Assembly: GCA_031279015.1 (NCBI GenBank)
Contig: JAITJI010000051.1
Coordinates: 1-37,387 of the forward strand
Origin: Spirochaetaceae bacterium
GTDB taxonomy: Bacteria; Spirochaetota; Spirochaetia; Treponematales; Breznakiellaceae
DNA: 37,387 bases
Direction of reading: 5' to 3'
Below the pieces are notes generated by a model, which did no database searches, was not told where the DNA came from, and worked only from the letters and a program-made list of their open reading frames with translations. The translations under genes were made by a program, and so were the position numbers. This document shows, one piece after another, positions 9,241 through 18,547 of the stretch. The number at the start of each line of letters is the position of its first letter. Position 1 is the stretch's first letter.

Positions 9241-9247
9241 TTTTTTT
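9230..9247 (+). terminator. rnpB terminator (P1 strand plus T8)
   Basis: The 3' strand of the P1 helix runs directly into eight T residues (9240-9247). Helix P1 followed by the T tract could end transcription. A second perfect palindrome, CTGCCGGCCGGCAG (9252-9265), lies just after. Confidence 0.5.
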
Positions 9248-9251
9248 CTGT

Positions 9252-9285
9252 CTGCCGGCCGGCAGATTACGGGCAATGGATTGCC
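9252..9285. repeat. two inverted repeats just upstream of the TPR/mreB promoter
   Basis: CTGCCGGCCGGCAG (9252-9265) is a perfect 14-base palindrome. GGCAAT (9272-9277) and ATTGCC (9280-9285) form a second inverted repeat ending 3 bases before the -35 TTGACT. Neither is followed by a T tract, so they may be protein-binding sites rather than terminators; this is an inference. Confidence 0.4.
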
Positions 9286-9288
9286 GAA

Positions 9289-9317
9289 TTGACTTTTTGC
9301 AACAAAATGTATTTAAT
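9289..9317 (+). promoter_or_regulatory. strong sigma-70 promoter for the TPR-mreBCD-mrdA-rodA cluster
   Basis: TTGACT (9289-9294) and TTTAAT (9312-9317), each 5 of 6 to consensus, are spaced by 17 bases. Only 11 bases lie between the -10 and the ATG at 9329, so the predicted transcript start would leave a leader of about 5 bases. Confidence 0.6.
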
Positions 9318-9328
9318 TATTAAGAGAC

Positions 9329-10306
9329 ATGATAAAAGAGTTATCCCGATCGGATTATGGTGTCCGGATACATCGAAAGCAGACCATTCACACCGCCGTG
9401 ACGGTTCTGATTGGTTTATTGCTTATATCTTCTCTTGTCGTGGTGTTTATTGGATGGATGGCCAGACGGGGGGATGAAAGACAGGAATTGTTACGCCTTT
9501 GGGAAAACGGTTCTTACGCTGAAGTACAAAGGATAAGCGGTGAGGAGCTTACTGCTAAACCGATGGATTATTTCCTTTTGACCCTGCATGGTTTTGCGTC
9601 CTATGAACTGGCCATTGCCCAGATCAACACCTTTGATACCCTCAAGTATATCAACGACAGTATTTCATCCCTTAGAAAAGCGCTTCTATCTAAAGAGGGG
9701 AGCGCCGATGCCCGGCTCCATTATGTACTGGGAAAAGCCTATTACTACAAAGGACCCTCCTATGCGGATCTGGCGATACGTTATCTGGAAATGGCCCGGG
9801 AAGGGTCCTGGCTTGCCCAGGACATACCGGAATATTTGGGCCTGGCCTATGCGTCCATCCACGATTACCGGAACAGCGTGTCCGCCTTCTCTTTGGCTCT
9901 GGACTCCGGTCCCGGTGAGGAGGATGCAACGGCAGGGGATGTTCGGACCAGCCATCCTTCGGATCTGCTCCTCCTCTCCATAGCCCGTTCGTATATGGCC
10001 CTGGGGGAACAGGATTCCGCAATGGCCTATCTGGTCCGTTGTTTGGAAAATTCCCGGGACTCGGACATCAGGGTTGCAACCAGGCTGCTCATGGGGGGCA
10101 TCCTGGAGAAATCCGGGGATACAACGGCGGCAGAAACCCAGTACCTTACCATTTTGGAAGAGAATGGGGAAAATGCCAATGCCCACTACCAGCTGGGAGA
10201 ATTGTATGCCGCAGGGGGAGACCCCACCAGAGCCCGGGCGGAATGGCGCAAGGCGGTTCGGATAGATCCGGCCCATAAGCTCTCCCGGACCCGGCTTAAT
10301 ATGTAA
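9329..10306 (+). CDS. membrane-anchored TPR protein upstream of mreB
   Basis: This 325-residue protein has a short basic N-terminus, one membrane segment (about residues 23-45) and a large C-terminal part. That part has TPR-like helix pairs, such as ARLHYVLGKAYYYKGPSYAD, LLLSIARSYMALGEQDSA and ANAHYQLGELYAAGGDPTRA. The layout suggests an inner-membrane protein with a TPR domain facing the periplasm that may scaffold partners. It sits 40 bases upstream of mreB, behind the only good promoter of the cluster, so a role with the cell-elongation machinery is a reasonable guess but is not shown. There is no clear Shine-Dalgarno before ATG 9329; later Met codons would remove the membrane segment. Confidence 0.75.
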   Translation: MIKELSRSDYGVRIHRKQTIHTAVTVLIGLLLISSLVVVFIGWMARRGDERQELLRLWENGSYAEVQRISGEELTAKPMDYFLLTLHGFASYELAIAQINTFDTLKYINDSISSLRKALLSKEGSADARLHYVLGKAYYYKGPSYADLAIRYLEMAREGSWLAQDIPEYLGLAYASIHDYRNSVSAFSLALDSGPGEEDATAGDVRTSHPSDLLLLSIARSYMALGEQDSAMAYLVRCLENSRDSDIRVATRLLMGGILEKSGDTTAAETQYLTILEENGENANAHYQLGELYAAGGDPTRARAEWRKAVRIDPAHKLSRTRLNM

Positions 10307-10346
10307 ATAGGTACTATGATAAAGCAGGAAGGCTTAGGGAGGAAAC

Positions 10347-11375
10347 ATGTTTGGCAGTAGCTCTTCAGATATCGGTATTGATTTGGGTACTTGTAATACC
10401 CTTATTTATATTCGCGGAAAAGGCATCGTCTTAAATGAACCTTCGGTGGTGGCCGTCGAACGGGGGACCAAGAAGGTGGTGGCCGTCGGAACCGACGCCA
10501 AACGGATGCTTTGGAAAACTCCGGGAAACATCATCGCCATCAGACCTATGCGGGATGGGGTTATCGCGGATCTTGAATCCACGGAGAAGATGATCCGGTA
10601 TTTCATTTCCCGGGTGCTTCCCCGGTACCGGTTTATTAAACCCCGGATGGTGATCGGCATCCCCTCCTGCATAACCGAGGTGGAACGCCGGGCCGTGGAG
10701 GAAAGCGCCTACAAGGCGGGAGCCCGGGAGGTAATGGTTATTGAGGAGAGTCTTGCCGCGGCAATAGGGGCGGACATCTCTATCTTTGAACCGGCGGGAC
10801 ACATGATCTGCGACATCGGCGGGGGTACTACCGAAATTTCGGTAATATCCCTGGGGGGAATGGTGGTAACCAACGCGATACGCCTTGGGGGTGATGAATT
10901 TGATGAAGCGATCATTAAGCATGTCCGCAGCGTCCACAACCTTATCATCGGGGAGCAGACCGCGGAGGGCCTAAAGGTGGAGATCGGCAATGCATCACCG
11001 GACAAGACCATAGAAAAGGTCGAAATAAAGGGAACCGATGCGATTACGGGCCTCCCCCGGCGGCTGGAGATCGATTCCGTTGAAGTCCGGGAAGCATTAA
11101 AGGATCCCATCACCCAGATCATCGATGAAATAAAAACCACCCTGGGGCAGACACCCCCGGAACTGGCAGCGGACATTGTGGAACGGGGTATCGTCATGAC
11201 CGGCGGAGGTTCCCTCCTCAAGGGCCTGCCAAGACTCATCTCTAAGGAAACGGGGGTCCCGGTGATTCTGGCGGAACATCCCCTGGACTGTGTTGCCTTG
11301 GGGGCGGGTAAGTATTTTGAAAACGCCAAGGGCTTTGACAATACCCGCAGTATATACGATAACCTCAACGGATAG
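10347..11375 (+). CDS. mreB: rod shape-determining protein MreB
   Basis: MreB is the actin-like ATPase that forms membrane-associated filaments and positions the elongation machinery. The 342-residue length is standard. Actin-fold ATPase motifs are visible: [20 protein letters not shown] (phosphate 1), [20 protein letters not shown] (phosphate 2), [12 protein letters not shown] (adenosine) and the connecting [13 protein letters not shown] good ribosome-binding site, GGGAGG, ends about 6 bases before the ATG. TATGAT at 10315-10320 could be a local -10 but has no good -35. The next gene, mreC, starts 4 bases after the stop. Confidence 0.97.
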   Translation: MFGSSSSDIGIDLGTCNTLIYIRGKGIVLNEPSVVAVERGTKKVVAVGTDAKRMLWKTPGNIIAIRPMRDGVIADLESTEKMIRYFISRVLPRYRFIKPRMVIGIPSCITEVERRAVEESAYKAGAREVMVIEESLAAAIGADISIFEPAGHMICDIGGGTTEISVISLGGMVVTNAIRLGGDEFDEAIIKHVRSVHNLIIGEQTAEGLKVEIGNASPDKTIEKVEIKGTDAITGLPRRLEIDSVEVREALKDPITQIIDEIKTTLGQTPPELAADIVERGIVMTGGGSLLKGLPRLISKETGVPVILAEHPLDCVALGAGKYFENAKGFDNTRSIYDNLNG

Positions 11376-11379
11376 GATA

Positions 11380-12258
11380 ATGCGGGCAGGGGGGGAACGA
11401 AAACAAAAAAAACGTGTTAATGCAGACACCTATGTTTTTGCGGTTCTGGTGTTTATCTCTTTTTCCCTCCTCTTCTTTTCATCCCGCAGTTTTGTGATCG
11501 ATTTTGGGAGCCTGGGATTATCCATGTACTCCGGCATCCGGGGAGGCATATCCGGCGTTATCTCCTATATATCCCGAACCGTCCTTTCCGTTCAGGAACT
11601 GGCGGTTCTGCGGCGGGAGTACGGCGAATTGTTGGATCGGATGATCCGGTATGAACAGCTCGAACGGAATGCGGCGGAGATTCGCCAGGAAAACAATCGG
11701 CTGCGGGAACAGTTGGGATTTACCGCCAGGACGGGATACCATTATATCCCCGCCGAAATAATCGGGCGGGATCCGGACAATCTTTTTTCAGCCTTTGTAA
11801 TAAACAAGGGGAAACGGGATGGGGTTGCCTATAATATGCCGGTTATCGCCTATCAGAAGGGTATGCAGGCCCTGACCGGTAAGATCCTGCAGGCGGGTCA
11901 GTTTGAAAGTCTGGTGATCCCTATTTATGATGTCAGTTGTTTTGTTCCCGCCCGGCTTGCAGAGTCCCGTTACGATGGACTGGTGGAAGGTCAGGGGAAG
12001 CGGGAGTATCCGCTCCTCATGCGGCTCATCAGCAAGCGGGCCCGGGATGAGATCGGTATCGGCGATACCATCATCACCAGCGGGGTAGGGGGAGTGTATC
12101 CCGGCGCGGTGTATCCCGGGGGGATCAACATAGGCCGGGTAAGCAAAATCAATTATCAGGAATATGAAACATCAATGGAGGTGGAACTGGAGCCTGCCAT
12201 CGATTTTTCGCGGCTTGAGTATGTTTTTGTTATTGATGTAAAGGAAGAGGATGGCTAA
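11380..12258 (+). CDS. mreC: rod shape-determining protein MreC
   Basis: MreC is a bitopic periplasmic protein that links MreB to PBP2 and RodA. The 292-residue product has a basic N-terminus (MRAGGERKQKKR), one membrane segment (about 17-34), a coiled coil (about 70-112) with REYGELLDRMIRYEQLE, and the beta-rich MreC domain (PAEIIGRDPDN, VINKGKRDGV, IGIGDTIITSGVGGVYPGAV). I chose ATG 11380 rather than a longer frame from 11290, because the longer form would overlap mreB by 86 bases and carries no family sequence. It overlaps mreD by 8 bases. Confidence 0.93.
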   Translation: MRAGGERKQKKRVNADTYVFAVLVFISFSLLFFSSRSFVIDFGSLGLSMYSGIRGGISGVISYISRTVLSVQELAVLRREYGELLDRMIRYEQLERNAAEIRQENNRLREQLGFTARTGYHYIPAEIIGRDPDNLFSAFVINKGKRDGVAYNMPVIAYQKGMQALTGKILQAGQFESLVIPIYDVSCFVPARLAESRYDGLVEGQGKREYPLLMRLISKRARDEIGIGDTIITSGVGGVYPGAVYPGGINIGRVSKINYQEYETSMEVELEPAIDFSRLEYVFVIDVKEEDG

Positions 12259-12754
12259 AAAAGTTGTCTGGACCAGTATCTTTACCCTTGTGGCGATCAT
12301 TTTACAGTCTACGCTGTTATACCGTCTTGCCCCGTATGAAGCCGTTCCGGATCTTGCCCTGGGGATCCTGGTGTACAGCGCTTATATGAACAGCGCTATG
12401 ACCGGTCAGTTTTCAGGGTTCTTTTCGGGCCTGTTTCTCGATTTTTTATCCGCCGCTCCCCTGGGGCTCAATACCCTTATACGGACCATTATCGGGGCCG
12501 CCATTGGACGCATAAGCGGGACCTTTTTCCCGGATGCCCTTTTTTTCCCCATGGCCTTATGCGCCGGGGCCACCATTCTCAAGGCGGCGATGCTCTTCTT
12601 GCTTCATTTGCTCTTCCGCGAGGCGGCGCCTTTCTATAGCCTGTATGATATGACCTTCTGGATGGAGTTGCTGCTCAATACCCTTTCCGCTCCTTTCCTG
12701 TTCGCCCTGTTACGACTCTTCAAGCCCCTGCTGATTGGAAAGGAGGAAATCTGA
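12251..12754 (+). CDS. mreD: rod shape-determining membrane protein MreD
   Basis: MreD is a small polytopic membrane protein of the elongation complex. The 167-residue sequence is very hydrophobic, with about five predicted membrane segments starting WTSIFTLVAIILQSTLLYRL. The PDLALGILVYSA and FSGLFLDFLSAAPLGLNTL stretches are typical of the family. Sequence conservation in MreD is low, so the call leans on size, hydropathy and place between mreC and mrdA. AGGA lies just before the ATG; the start overlaps mreC by 8 bases and the stop overlaps the mrdA ATG by one base. Confidence 0.88.
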   Translation: MAKKVVWTSIFTLVAIILQSTLLYRLAPYEAVPDLALGILVYSAYMNSAMTGQFSGFFSGLFLDFLSAAPLGLNTLIRTIIGAAIGRISGTFFPDALFFPMALCAGATILKAAMLFLLHLLFREAAPFYSLYDMTFWMELLLNTLSAPFLFALLRLFKPLLIGKEEI

Positions 12755-14631
12755 TGGCTTCATTGCAGTCATCCCCGGAAGAGGAACGGTCAGATCGGCG
12801 GATACGGATCCTTCAAATTGTTTTTATTGTTATTTTTATCGCCTACAGCGTCCGGCTGTTCGCCATGCAGATCCTCAGCGGGGAATTGTACCGCTCCCGG
12901 GCTCAGGATATTGCCCGCCGAACCACGATTATTCCTGCCCAGCGGGGAGAGATCTATGACCGGAATTTCGATCAGCCCCTGGTTTTTAATACCGACTCCT
13001 TTGCGGTGAGTATTACCCCCGCTGAGGTCCCCCAGGGTGAAATCTCCGGTCTCATTGACCGGGTGGCACGGATCATGAATGTCAGCCGGGATCAGATAGA
13101 GAAACGTATTCCCTCCCAATACTATTACCTCTATCAGCCGGTGGAAGTGGCGATTAATGTTCCCTTCAACACCATCGCTGCCCTGGCGGAAAATGTGGAT
13201 TCCCTCCCCGGGGTTTCATGGCAGTCTAAACCTATGCGGAACTATGTGAATTCGGACAGCCTTTCCCATATCATTGGTTACGTGGGGGATATCACCCGGG
13301 ATGAGCTTACCATGCTCTACAACCGGGGATACCAGCAGGGGGATGTTATCGGCAAGGCAGGTATAGAACGGCAGTACGATGAGATCCTCCGGGGCAGGGA
13401 AGGCCGGGAAATCCGGACCGTAGATGTCCGGGGCCGCCGTATCGCCGGGGATACCAACTATCTGCGGACACCCCCGGCAATGGGGAAAAACATGGTCCTC
13501 ACCATTGACCGGAAGATTCAAACCCTGGCGGAAAAAGCCCTGGGGCAGCGGATGGGGGCGGTAGTGGTGCTGCGTCCCACCAGCGGCGAGGTCCTGGCCA
13601 TGGTTTCCTATCCCTGGTACGATCCGAATCTCTTTAACCGTAACGACATAGGCGCCGAATATCAAAACCTTATCAACGATCCCAACAAACCCCTATTAAA
13701 CCGGGCAATCCAGTCGAGTTATCCCCCGGCATCAACCTTCAAAGTTGTTATGACTACGGGGATTCTGGCGGAAAATGTCTTTCCCCCGGATCAAACCATC
13801 AACTGCAGGGGGGAATTAAGTTACGGAGACCGGCTCTGGCGTTGCCATATCCGTCAGCCCGGTCATGGCCGTCTCAACCTACAGGAAGCCATGGCCCAGT
13901 CCTGCGATATCTTCTATTGGGTTGTTGGCCGGGATTATCTGGGGGTTGAACGGATAGTCTCTTATGCCCGGGACTACGGCTTTGGGGAGCCTTCAGGGAT
14001 AGATCTCCCCGGAGAGATCAGTGGTTTTATTCCGACCCCCCAGTGGAAGGACCGGCGTTTCCACGAACGCTGGCTGGGGGGGGATACCATGAATATGTCC
14101 ATAGGTCAGGGGTACACCCTGGTTACCCCCATTCAAATGGCGAACATGGTCGCCATGGTGGTAAACGACGGGGTTATATACCAGCCCAGACTCCTCAGGG
14201 AGGTCCGGGACCCCCAGTCCGGAGCGGTGGAACAGAACTACGCCCCCAGGATTATCCATGAAAGTGATGTTGAAAAACGGGTCTTCGCGGAGGTACGCCG
14301 GCACATGCGTTCGGTTATCAGCGAAGGTACCGCCCGGTTTCCCCTGAACATCAGATCCGTCGAAATTGCGGGAAAAACCGGTACAGGAGAAGTCGGTCTA
14401 CAGGATCAGTGGCATTCCTGGTTTGCAGCCTATGCTCCCTATGAAACGGACAACCCGGAAGAGCGGATAGTGGTGTCCATCATCGTAGAGGCGGTTAACG
14501 AGTGGGAATGGTGGGCGCCCTACGCTTCGGCCATCATATTTCAAGGGATATTTGCCGGGCAAGACTATGAAGAGGCGGTACGTTCCCTGGGTCTTCAGTA
14601 TATGATGCCCATACAGGGACGCCGGGAATAA
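12754..14631 (+). CDS. mrdA: penicillin-binding protein 2, elongation transpeptidase
   Basis: PBP2 cross-links peptidoglycan during side-wall growth, paired with RodA. The 625-residue protein has one membrane segment (about 19-40), the PBP dimer domain (PAQRGEIYDRN, SHIIGYVGDI, GKAGIERQYDEILRG) and the transpeptidase domain. Active-site motifs are complete: SxxK as STFK (S327, K330), the SxN-equivalent SCD in AQSCDIFYW, and KTGTGE (K541). The residue spacing is normal. It overlaps mreD by one base at its start, and its TAA overlaps the rodA ATG by one base (14631), so PBP2 and RodA are probably made in coupled fashion. Confidence 0.96.
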   Translation: MASLQSSPEEERSDRRIRILQIVFIVIFIAYSVRLFAMQILSGELYRSRAQDIARRTTIIPAQRGEIYDRNFDQPLVFNTDSFAVSITPAEVPQGEISGLIDRVARIMNVSRDQIEKRIPSQYYYLYQPVEVAINVPFNTIAALAENVDSLPGVSWQSKPMRNYVNSDSLSHIIGYVGDITRDELTMLYNRGYQQGDVIGKAGIERQYDEILRGREGREIRTVDVRGRRIAGDTNYLRTPPAMGKNMVLTIDRKIQTLAEKALGQRMGAVVVLRPTSGEVLAMVSYPWYDPNLFNRNDIGAEYQNLINDPNKPLLNRAIQSSYPPASTFKVVMTTGILAENVFPPDQTINCRGELSYGDRLWRCHIRQPGHGRLNLQEAMAQSCDIFYWVVGRDYLGVERIVSYARDYGFGEPSGIDLPGEISGFIPTPQWKDRRFHERWLGGDTMNMSIGQGYTLVTPIQMANMVAMVVNDGVIYQPRLLREVRDPQSGAVEQNYAPRIIHESDVEKRVFAEVRRHMRSVISEGTARFPLNIRSVEIAGKTGTGEVGLQDQWHSWFAAYAPYETDNPEERIVVSIIVEAVNEWEWWAPYASAIIFQGIFAGQDYEEAVRSLGLQYMMPIQGRRE

Positions 14632-15941
14632 TGAAAGTACGGAATTTTCTGGAAATTGATTTTACCCTGCTGCTGACGGCGATTCTCCTTACGGTCTTTG
14701 GCATTCTCTTTATCTATTCCTCGGGGGTAACCTCTACCATGGCCGTGGTATCAAACGAATATATGCGGCAGATAATATGGGGAACGGGGGGCCTGATGAT
14801 TGCCCTGGTACTTGCCATGATCAATTACCGGCGGTTCTACGATCTGTCCCTCTCTTTCTACCTGGGAACCCTGGCGCTACTCCTCTATACCTGTCTCTTC
14901 GGGCGTCTCGTAAACGGCGCCCGGGCCTGGATAGGCATAGGCGCCATTGGCATACAGCCGTCGGAATTCGCCAAGGTGACCACCATACTGTTTCTGGCCC
15001 GGTATCTGGACGCCTCCAAACGGAATAAAAACGCCTTTTCCCGTTTTTTTCTGGCCTGTATTATCGTATTTATACCCATGGGGCTGGTCCTTATGCAGCC
15101 CGATTTTGGGACCTCCCTGGTGTTTATCCCTATCCTCCTGGCGATGACCTTTGTTGCGGGGGTTGGTATCCGGTACGTAGTCTTTCTGGGCGCCTGTATT
15201 GTCCTGATCGGCGTGCTGATGGTTCTGCCCCTTTGGCAGACCTATATTATGGGGGATTCCCTGCCCTCCCTGGCGATCCTTGCCAACATCCGGTTTGTGG
15301 GGATTACCATCGCGGGGCTGGGGATCATTCTGGCCATAGCATTTTTTGGATATCTCCGCTTTAAAAAACAGTATTTCTACTGGATAGTCTACTGTAGCTC
15401 GGTACTCATCGTCGCCCTGGGAGCTTCCCTTGTTTCCCACAAGGTCCTGAAGGATTACCAGATTATGCGGCTCATCGTTTTCCTCGATCCTAATGTAGAC
15501 CCCCGGGGATCGGGGTGGAACATCATCCAGTCCATCACGGCAATCGGTTCCGGCGGCCTATGGGGGAAGGGATACCTCCAGGGAACCCAGAGCCACTACC
15601 GTTTTCTTCCCCAGCAGAGTACGGATTTTATATTTTCTATTTTTTCCGAAGAATGGGGATTTGTAGGAGGGATCATCGTATTTACCCTGTTTCTCCTCAT
15701 CTGCCTCAGGCTTATCAGGATCATGAAAACCTCTTCGGATCCCTTTGGCATCTACATTGCCGCAGGATTGTCCGCCATGTACTCCTTCCATTTTCTTGTC
15801 AATGTGGGGATGACCATGGGGATCATGCCCATTACCGGCATTCCCCTGCCTTTTATGTCCTATGGCGGTTCGTCTATCACCTCTGCCATGGCGGGCATAG
15901 GCCTGGCCTTAAGCATCTATATGAGAAGGTACCGGCACTAG
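14631..15941 (+). CDS. rodA: RodA, SEDS-family peptidoglycan glycosyltransferase
   Basis: RodA polymerises lipid II into glycan strands at the inner membrane, working with PBP2. The 436-residue protein is polytopic, with SEDS features: FGILFIYSSG in the first segment, NGARAWIGIGAIGIQPSEFAK after the early segments, MQPDFGTSLVFIPI, and the late LPFMSYGGSSI with a preceding NVGMTMGIMPITGIPLP stretch. The catalytic Asp of the large extracellular loop is expected near FLDPNVDPRGSGWN but I cannot assign it with certainty. It is somewhat longer than E. coli RodA, with extra hydrophobic sequence around residues 175-275. Confidence 0.95.
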   Translation: MKVRNFLEIDFTLLLTAILLTVFGILFIYSSGVTSTMAVVSNEYMRQIIWGTGGLMIALVLAMINYRRFYDLSLSFYLGTLALLLYTCLFGRLVNGARAWIGIGAIGIQPSEFAKVTTILFLARYLDASKRNKNAFSRFFLACIIVFIPMGLVLMQPDFGTSLVFIPILLAMTFVAGVGIRYVVFLGACIVLIGVLMVLPLWQTYIMGDSLPSLAILANIRFVGITIAGLGIILAIAFFGYLRFKKQYFYWIVYCSSVLIVALGASLVSHKVLKDYQIMRLIVFLDPNVDPRGSGWNIIQSITAIGSGGLWGKGYLQGTQSHYRFLPQQSTDFIFSIFSEEWGFVGGIIVFTLFLLICLRLIRIMKTSSDPFGIYIAAGLSAMYSFHFLVNVGMTMGIMPITGIPLPFMSYGGSSITSAMAGIGLALSIYMRRYRH

Positions 15942-15944
15942 TTC

Positions 15945-18416
15945 ATGGAGCATATCTACGTTGATCCTCTGCAGGATCCGGGGGAATTGCTGTTGGGGGT
16001 GGAAAAACCTGCCCGGTATACCGGTGGTGAATATGGCATCCTCGCCCGGCGGGAGGGGATCCTGAAAATGATCGTTGCCTTCCCGGACCTCTATGAAATC
16101 GGCATGTCGAATCAGGCCCTGCGGATCCTCTACAACCGGTTAAATTCCCTGCCGGAGGTGAGCTGTGACCGGGCTTTTGCCCCGGCTCCCGATTTTGAGG
16201 CCCTCCTCAGGGAACGGCGTATTCCCCTCTATGGTCTTGATACGGGCATAAGCCTCTCCTCGGTGGATCTGCTCTGTTTTACCCTGGGCTATGAGCTTGG
16301 CATCACCGGGGTGCTCACCATGCTGGAAGCCGCTTCCGTTCCCCTTCTGCGGACCGAACGGGACAGAAACCACCCCATCGTTATCATGGGGGGGCCCTGC
16401 GTTTCAAATCCCCTGCCCTTTGAGCGTTTTATCGATGCCTTCTGGATAGGAGAGGCGGAGGGTGGGTTTTTTGAATTGGTTGCGGAACTGCGGGATGTGA
16501 AAGAGAGAGGAGGGGGGAGGGGGGATCTCCTTGTCCTTCTGGCTGCCCATCCGTCGGTTTGGGTAAAGGGAAAGGAGAAGGCCCGCCGGGCCATCGATAC
16601 CGGGTTTTCCTTTCGGGAAGCCTCTCCGGCGGTTTTCCCCGTGTCCGCCATGAAGGCGGTACAGCATCACGGCGCGGTGGAGATAATGCGGGGGTGTCCA
16701 AACGGCTGCCGGTTTTGTCATGCCGGTATCTGGTACCGGCCGATGCGGCAAAAAAGCGCCGCCGTGGTGCGGGCAGAGGCTGCAGCTTTTGTGGATAAGG
16801 GCGGCTACCGGGAGCTGAGCCTCTCCTCCCTTTCAACCGGTGATTACCGGCATATAGACGATTTAGCGGAAGCCCTCAACCGGGAATATGCTCCCCGGCA
16901 TGTTTCCCTGCAACTGCCCTCCCTGCGGGTATCCACCTTTTCCCTGCCCCTGCTTGAAAAAATCTCGGCGGTCCGCAAGAGCGGCCTTACCTTTGCGGTG
17001 GAAACTCCCCTGGATGCCTGGCAGCTTTCCATCAATAAGGAGGTGTACCTTGACCAGGTAACGGCGATCCTGCGGGAAGCTCAACGGAACGGTTGGCGGG
17101 GGGCGAAGTTTTATTTTATGGTTGGGTTACCGGTGGGGACGACTCTGCCGGCTCCGGAGAATCCCGTCCCGGCAGGGGAAAAGCCCCGGCCGGATCTGAC
17201 CGAAGAAGAGGCGATTGCAGCCTTTGTACTGGAGGCGGCCCGCAGAACGGGTTTGCATTTTCACGTTAACGTGGGAACCTTTATTCCAAAACCCCATACG
17301 CCCTACCAGTGGGCCCCCCAGATCTCCGAAGGGGAGGCCCGGAAAAAAATGGACCATATCCGCAGCCGTCTTAAAATACGCGGCCATAGGGTCTCCCTGC
17401 ACGATCCCCTGACAGCGGTGATTGAGGGACTGATAAGCCGTGGGGATGAGCGGGTAGGGGACATCATCGGGGAAGCCTTCAGGCGGGGATGCCGTCTCGA
17501 TGCCTGGGATGAATACCTGCGGAAGGACATCTGGCGTCCCCTGCTTGACGAATACGGAGAACTCCGGGAGGGTATCCTTTCGGGCCGGGATCAGCACGAG
17601 GCTCTTCCCTGGGACTGTATCGATTCGGGGGTGTCCGCGGACTTTTTCCTTGCGGAACTTGAGAAGTCCATTGCCGGTACAAAAACCGTTCCCTGTGACG
17701 AATCCTGCGGTCATCCCTGTGGTGTTTGCTCCGGAACGATGGGGGTCACCGGTAATAGGGAAACCAAAGGAGATCCCGCGGTTCCGGGGACAAGCGGACA
17801 AGAGGATCAGGGGGCAGGTGAAACCTACCGGCTTATCTTCTCCTTTGCCAAAGAGGGGAGGGCAGTTTTCCTGTCCCATCTGGCGGTGCTGGAGGTCTTC
17901 TCCCAGGCTCTGCTCCGTTCCGCCATTCCCGTGTCCTTCTCCCGGGGTTTTAATCCCCTGCCGCGGCTTGATTTTGCTTCTCCTTTGGCCATAGGTATCG
18001 CCGCGGAAGGAGAAATTGCCACCCTGGACACGGAACACCCCCTTAGTCCCGGGGATTTTATCCGGCGGCTTAATCCGGTTCTTCCCCCGGGCTTCCGGGT
18101 ACAGGAAGCCATAGGGGTAATCATTAAGCCGGGGACAAAAAAATACGCCGCACCATCCCTGTTATGGGGTTCCGGGTACGGGGCAGCATCCTCCGGCAAA
18201 AATCCCCTTCCGGAAATTCCGGAGTTCCCGGGGGATTCCCCGGGCATGGTATATGTCAGGGCTGCAGAAGAAAAAAGATACCGCCGGCTGCTCCTTGATT
18301 CCGGCATATCCTCCTTCAGGCTGACAAGAAAAACTGTTTTTGCCCGGTATCCCGCAGATGGGGAAAAACCGGCTTCCTATTTTGCCGTATACCGGGATAT
18401 CTACGGCGGTGGATAG
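15945..18416 (+). CDS. radical SAM protein fused to a DUF2344 domain (TIGR03960-TIGR03936 type)
   Basis: The 823-residue protein joins two units often found side by side. Residues about 1-600 are a B12-binding-like plus radical SAM domain, with the 4Fe-4S motif CxxxCxxC in EIMRGCPNGCRFCHAGIWY and a GGPCVSNPLPFERFIDAF motif. Residues about 630-823 match the DUF2344/TIGR03936 domain (FSFAKEGRAVFLSHLAVLEV, FSRGFNPLPRLDFASPL). A Cys-rich, low-complexity linker (CDESCGHPCGVC) joins them. The substrate is unknown; in other genomes the family is linked to RNase G and rplU and may modify RNA or a ribosomal component, but here it follows rodA after 3 bases. No Shine-Dalgarno is evident, so coupling to rodA is likely. 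Confidence 0.88.
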   Translation: MEHIYVDPLQDPGELLLGVEKPARYTGGEYGILARREGILKMIVAFPDLYEIGMSNQALRILYNRLNSLPEVSCDRAFAPAPDFEALLRERRIPLYGLDTGISLSSVDLLCFTLGYELGITGVLTMLEAASVPLLRTERDRNHPIVIMGGPCVSNPLPFERFIDAFWIGEAEGGFFELVAELRDVKERGGGRGDLLVLLAAHPSVWVKGKEKARRAIDTGFSFREASPAVFPVSAMKAVQHHGAVEIMRGCPNGCRFCHAGIWYRPMRQKSAAVVRAEAAAFVDKGGYRELSLSSLSTGDYRHIDDLAEALNREYAPRHVSLQLPSLRVSTFSLPLLEKISAVRKSGLTFAVETPLDAWQLSINKEVYLDQVTAILREAQRNGWRGAKFYFMVGLPVGTTLPAPENPVPAGEKPRPDLTEEEAIAAFVLEAARRTGLHFHVNVGTFIPKPHTPYQWAPQISEGEARKKMDHIRSRLKIRGHRVSLHDPLTAVIEGLISRGDERVGDIIGEAFRRGCRLDAWDEYLRKDIWRPLLDEYGELREGILSGRDQHEALPWDCIDSGVSADFFLAELEKSIAGTKTVPCDESCGHPCGVCSGTMGVTGNRETKGDPAVPGTSGQEDQGAGETYRLIFSFAKEGRAVFLSHLAVLEVFSQALLRSAIPVSFSRGFNPLPRLDFASPLAIGIAAEGEIATLDTEHPLSPGDFIRRLNPVLPPGFRVQEAIGVIIKPGTKKYAAPSLLWGSGYGAASSGKNPLPEIPEFPGDSPGMVYVRAAEEKRYRRLLLDSGISSFRLTRKTVFARYPADGEKPASYFAVYRDIYGGG

Positions 18417-18547
18417 CCCCGTTTTGGCAGGCGTCCTGTCAACAGCGATCCTGTCAATCGGTAGACAGAACATACATTATAGATAGTAAAATAGATGTTA
18501 TAATCCGGCGGCCGGACCCCGCTTACCCGAGGCTCCGATGCGTCTCC
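18417..18547. other. convergent intergenic region
   Basis: A 131-base gap between the radical SAM gene (plus) and the lipoprotein gene (minus). It holds a direct repeat of TCCTGTCAA (18434-18442 and 18449-18457) and a TATAAT (18499-18504) without a -35. A short GC stem followed by TTATAAC on the minus strand could end the minus operon, but no strong terminator is visible. Confidence 0.4.

Noticed and set aside
18434-18504. TTGACA twice on the minus strand and a TATAAT on the plus strand
   Set aside because: No partner hexamer at workable spacing, and no gene in a fitting position.
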